Positions 5,943 to 8,921 of a stretch of 8,921 bases of DNA are shown here, piece after piece (position 1 is the first letter of the stretch; every line of letters begins with the position of its first letter). The DNA is from an uncultured Candidatus Saccharibacteria bacterium (lineage in GTDB: Bacteria > Patescibacteriota > Saccharimonadia > Saccharimonadales > Saccharimonadaceae): NCBI GenBank assembly GCA_949070545.1, contig CARTQV010000030.1, positions 1-8,921 of the forward strand. The letters run 5' to 3'. The notes beneath the pieces are model-generated. The model searched no databases. It saw only the letters and a program-made list of their open reading frames with translations, and was not told the origin of the DNA. Position numbers and translations under genes: made by a program.

Positions 5943-8045
5943 ATGCAGAAAAAAATTGACATTTATCAAGAACAGACTCCGGTTTATGCTGGCTCCGCTA
6001 AAAAGGTTTCCGTTGTCATACCGAACTATAATTATAAAAATTTTATAATTGAGCGTATTGATTCCGTTTTACGTCAAAGTTATCCTATTTATGAGCTTAT
6101 TGTCTTGGATGATTGCTCGACTGATGGTAGCAATCAAGTTATTAAAGATAAACTTGCTACAATCCAAAACATTAAAACTCGTTTTGTACCGAATGCTAAA
6201 AACAGCGGTACCCCCTTTGCTCAATGGCAAAAAGGCATGAATCTCGCTAAAGGAGACTATGTTTGGATTGCTGAAGCGGATGATTCAGCCGATCCGCGTT
6301 TTTTAGAAACTGCTATGGCTGGCTTTTCCAACCCAGAATTTCCAAATGTTATTATTTCGTTCACCGATTCTTGTCGTGTTGATGAAGATAACAACGTAGT
6401 TGAAGCACATACGCGTCCTATGATTCATCAAGAAGCTTCCTATTTTATGAACGGCGTCGATGAGATTAAACGCTGTTTGGCGATTTCAAACACAATTTTT
6501 AATGTTTCTGGCGTAGTGTTTCGCAAAGGGAATTATGATAAATTCTTTGAGGAGGCTAAAACGTTTTCCGTTGCTGGTGACTGGTATCTGTATTATCGAC
6601 TTTTAGAACTTGGTGATATCGCATACAATAATCACCCCCTGAACTATTTTCGTAAACATAGTAAATCCGCCAGCACTGTAGTCCGTGACGATGTTGAATA
6701 TCAAGAAATCCGTAGGATCCAAGACGAAATTGCCGAGAAATACCCATTATCAAACCGTATCCTTATGGAGCAACGTAGTCGGCTTAATGTCATGGACAAG
6801 AATGTTTCCAAAAAGGTTCATAAGAAACGCGTCGCCTGGATTGTCCCAGAGTTTAGCAAGGGCAGTGGTGGGCATCGTACAATTTTCCAAAACGTTAACG
6901 CTCTTGCCAAAGCTGGCTATGAATGTGATCTATATATTATAGGAATGGGGCGCGCAGATAGCTATAGTCTTAGGAATAAAATTACTGAATACTACGAATA
7001 CCCTATTGCGGAAGTATACGCTGGATTTACACCTCAACACCAAAATTATGATCTATGTTTCTGTACTGGATGGCAAACAATCGATGCGGTCGAGCTCTTC
7101 AATTGCAAAAAGGCCTACTTTATCCAGGATTTCGAACCATGGTTCTTCCCGATGAGTGGTCAATATCTTCTTGTTGAAAATTCATATCGCGTAGGTTATA
7201 CACCAGTTACAATCGGTCGTTGGCTTTCCTATAAAATGAGCCATGAATATGATGCTCCATCACAATTTTTTGATTTCTGTGCCGATCTTAGCGTTTACCA
7301 ACAAAACCTTGACGCTAAAAAAGAAAATGCTATTTGTGCTATCTACCAACCAGAAAAAAGTCGCCGTTGTCGAGAAATTTTAGTGCCAGCATTGAAGATC
7401 GTTCAAAAATTACGCCCAGAGACAAAAATCTACCTTTATGGAACAAAAGCAACTTGTCCAGACAATCTCACAGCAGAGATGGTAGGCATAGTCCCCCCAG
7501 AAGAATGTTGTGAGCTATATAATAAATGTCAAGTTGGTGTTAGTATGAGTGCATCAAATCCTTCTCGTATTCCGTTCGAGATGATGGCTAGTGGCTTACC
7601 AGTTGTTGACCTATATCTTGAGAATAATCTCTATGATTTACCAGACGCCGCCGTATCTCTTGCTGCGCCATCACCTGATGCAGTCGCTAGTGCAATTATT
7701 AAACTTTTGGATGATGAGATTCATCGTAAAAAAATGAGTTCTGCTGGCGTGCAATATATGAAGAATCGGCCCATCGAATACGGATATAAACAATTTGTCC
7801 ATGCTGTAGATAATATTGTAGATGGCAAAGATAATAAAAAAATGCCTACTGTAGAACTTTCTTATAAGCAAGAGGCGGTTGTACCTACTCCAGAATCTAC
7901 AGAAGTGGTGAGAAAGCTAAAGCTTGAAGACCTTGAATGGATCCAAAGCCACCAAAATATTAAGAAATCTTATAGAACCCAAGTTAAAGATTTGGGCTAC
8001 CGTGCTCTGCGCAAGGGCTATCGGATTTTGCGTAAGTATGTCTAA
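5943..8045 (+). CDS. Bifunctional glycosyltransferase: GT2 domain plus WsaF-like rhamnosyltransferase domain
   Basis: The protein has 700 residues from ATG 5943. I prefer this to TTG 5925 because TTG lies inside the -10 region. Residues 20-245 are a GT2 (GT-A) domain: KVSVVIPNYNY, YELIVLDDCSTDGS (51-63), the EADD metal site (111-114), AGDWYLYYRLLE (211-222) and a closing HPLNYFRKHSKSAS. Residues 294-625 look like the WsaF-type GT-B fold: KRVAWIVPEFSKGSGGHRTI (295-314), AYFIQDFEPWFFPM (391-404), PVTIGRWL (421-428), AICAIYQPEKSRR and PFEMMASGLPVVDL (544-557, donor-binding Glu region). WsaF transfers L-rhamnose from dTDP-rhamnose onto an S-layer glycan, which fits the rmlA gene that follows. The C-terminus (655-700) is basic and amphipathic (LGYRALRKGYRILRKYV), perhaps for membrane contact. 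There are no membrane segments, so it is cytoplasmic or peripheral. The two transferase domains are firm; rhamnose specificity is inferred. Confidence 0.88.
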   Translation: MQKKIDIYQEQTPVYAGSAKKVSVVIPNYNYKNFIIERIDSVLRQSYPIYELIVLDDCSTDGSNQVIKDKLATIQNIKTRFVPNAKNSGTPFAQWQKGMNLAKGDYVWIAEADDSADPRFLETAMAGFSNPEFPNVIISFTDSCRVDEDNNVVEAHTRPMIHQEASYFMNGVDEIKRCLAISNTIFNVSGVVFRKGNYDKFFEEAKTFSVAGDWYLYYRLLELGDIAYNNHPLNYFRKHSKSASTVVRDDVEYQEIRRIQDEIAEKYPLSNRILMEQRSRLNVMDKNVSKKVHKKRVAWIVPEFSKGSGGHRTIFQNVNALAKAGYECDLYIIGMGRADSYSLRNKITEYYEYPIAEVYAGFTPQHQNYDLCFCTGWQTIDAVELFNCKKAYFIQDFEPWFFPMSGQYLLVENSYRVGYTPVTIGRWLSYKMSHEYDAPSQFFDFCADLSVYQQNLDAKKENAICAIYQPEKSRRCREILVPALKIVQKLRPETKIYLYGTKATCPDNLTAEMVGIVPPEECCELYNKCQVGVSMSASNPSRIPFEMMASGLPVVDLYLENNLYDLPDAAVSLAAPSPDAVASAIIKLLDDEIHRKKMSSAGVQYMKNRPIEYGYKQFVHAVDNIVDGKDNKKMPTVELSYKQEAVVPTPESTEVVRKLKLEDLEWIQSHQNIKKSYRTQVKDLGYRALRKGYRILRKYV

Positions 8046-8058
8046 TCTACCGTATCCA

Positions 8059-8088
8059 TGTTATAATTAATGTAGCATATATAGGGAG
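8059..8088 (+). promoter_or_regulatory. rmlA promoter and ribosome-binding site
   Basis: TGTTATAAT (8059-8067) is an extended -10 identical to the one at 5928. It predicts +1 near 8074. The short leader contains AGGGAG (8083-8088) 4 nt before ATG 8093. The gene can thus be transcribed alone as well as by readthrough from the glycosyltransferase gene 47 bp upstream; I see no terminator between them. Confidence 0.6.
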
Positions 8089-8092
8089 TTAC

Positions 8093-8921
8093 ATGAAAGG
8101 CATAATTTTAGCAGGCGGTTCGGGGACGCGTCTTTATCCAATCACTGAGGGCATTAGCAAACAACTTATGCCGATTTATGATAAACCAATGATTTTTTAC
8201 CCGCTAACAACATTGATGTTGGCGGACATTCGTGAGATTCTGGTTATTACGACCGAGGAAGATCAGCCTGGGTTCAAGAAGCTTCTTGGTGATGGTTCGA
8301 AGTTCGGTGTGAATTTGGAATATGTTGTCCAGCCTTCGCCTGATGGGCTCGCGCAGGCCTTCATTCTTGGTGAAGACTTCATTGGTGATGAAGCTTGTGC
8401 TATGATCCTTGGCGACAATATCTTTTATGGCAACGGCTTGACGAATCTTCTTAAGCGCGCGAAGGACAACGCTGAGGCCGGTTTTGCGACAAATTTTGGC
8501 TTTCGTGTTCACGACCCTGAGCGTTTCGGCATTATGGAAGTTGATGCAGAAAAGAATATTGTCAGCGTCGAAGAAAAGCCCGCTCGACCGAAATCTGACT
8601 TTGCTATTACCGGGTTATATTTTTACCCGTCTGGAGTTGCAGAGAAAGCGAAGGAAGTTGTCCCGTCCGATCGTGGCGAGCTAGAGATTACATCTTTGAA
8701 CGATATGTATCTTCAGGAAGGGAAGTTGAAGGGTGAACTTCTCGGTAACGGCTTCAGTTGGTTTGATACGGGAACGTTTGATAGCGAAATGGACGCCGCT
8801 GTTATGGTGCGGGCTATCGAGACGAATCAGAGCCGCGTGATTGCTTGCCCTGAACAAATCGCTTTTGATCGTGGTTGGATTACGAAAGAGCAACTTGCCG
8901 AGCGCGCCGGACTTTTGAAGA
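8093..8921 (+). CDS. rmlA: Glucose-1-phosphate thymidylyltransferase, 3' end missing
   Basis: The enzyme joins glucose-1-phosphate and dTTP to give dTDP-glucose and pyrophosphate, the first step of dTDP-L-rhamnose synthesis in the cytoplasm. Visible motifs are the nucleotide-binding loop LAGGSGTRLYP (6-16), SKQLMPIYDKPMIFYPL (22-38, with the catalytic-site Lys23), QPSPDGLAQAF (80-90), LGDNIFYG (106-113, metal-binding Asp108), VEEKP (159-163), GLYFYP (174-179) and WFDTGT (223-228, second metal Asp225). 276 residues are present, against the usual ~290, so only about 15 are lost at the window edge. AGGGAG precedes the ATG. The genes rmlB, rmlC and rmlD would be expected beyond the window. Its base composition is visibly more G/C-rich than the leftward glycosyltransferase genes. 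Confidence 0.96.
   Translation, partial: MKGIILAGGSGTRLYPITEGISKQLMPIYDKPMIFYPLTTLMLADIREILVITTEEDQPGFKKLLGDGSKFGVNLEYVVQPSPDGLAQAFILGEDFIGDEACAMILGDNIFYGNGLTNLLKRAKDNAEAGFATNFGFRVHDPERFGIMEVDAEKNIVSVEEKPARPKSDFAITGLYFYPSGVAEKAKEVVPSDRGELEITSLNDMYLQEGKLKGELLGNGFSWFDTGTFDSEMDAAVMVRAIETNQSRVIACPEQIAFDRGWITKEQLAERAGLLK

Noticed and set aside
8204..8893. Several ORFs opposite to or out of frame with rmlA
   Set aside because: The rmlA reading frame is continuous and highly conserved from 8093 to the window end, so these are shadows.

Overview
The window most resembles a small-genome bacterium of the Candidate Phyla Radiation, with Candidatus Saccharibacteria (TM7) as the best guess. The reasons are short intergenic gaps, compact promoters with genes that appear leaderless, a small LexA-type DNA-binding protein without its protease half, and a large secreted protein that joins a 'hemagglutinin'-type domain (from memory, common in Actinobacteria and Saccharibacteria) to lectin repeats. 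UGA works as a stop here (ends of the genes at 1493, 3700 and 5020), which argues against the code-25 lineages. The taxonomic call is an inference; no rRNA or other marker gene is present.

Left part (1-3700). A Lys/Asp-rich protein of unknown function runs leftward off the window from a TTG at 382. It is divergent from a 109-residue LexA-like winged-helix protein (438-767), and their two -10 boxes face each other inside one 16-bp palindrome. A 141-bp gap follows. It holds a 14-bp LexA/SOS-box-like palindrome, two candidate promoters and a strong Shine-Dalgarno that serves a 16-codon leader ORF rather than the next gene. Then come two translationally coupled genes (ATGA overlap): a single-pass membrane protein (909-1493) and a 736-residue exported protein with a lysozyme-like or hemagglutinin-type domain followed by nine QxW repeats, i.e. 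three R-type lectin beta-trefoils (1490-3700).

Right part (3741-8921). This is a glycan-synthesis cluster. A leftward glycosyltransferase gene (5892 to 3741) is split into two frames exactly at a run of ten G on its coding strand. With nine G the two halves join into one 716-residue GT-B plus GT-A enzyme, so it is either a phase-variable (contingency) gene caught in an OFF state, a pseudogene, or a homopolymer sequencing error. Divergent from it is an intact 700-residue enzyme with the opposite domain order, GT2 (GT-A) then a WsaF-like rhamnosyltransferase (GT-B). It is followed by rmlA, the first enzyme of dTDP-L-rhamnose synthesis, cut by the window end.

Together the genes suggest a cell-surface module: a rhamnose-containing glycan whose assembly may switch on and off, next to an exported multivalent lectin/muralytic protein that may be under a LexA-type regulator. 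The enzyme families are well supported. The switching, the regulation and the link between the two halves are hypotheses.
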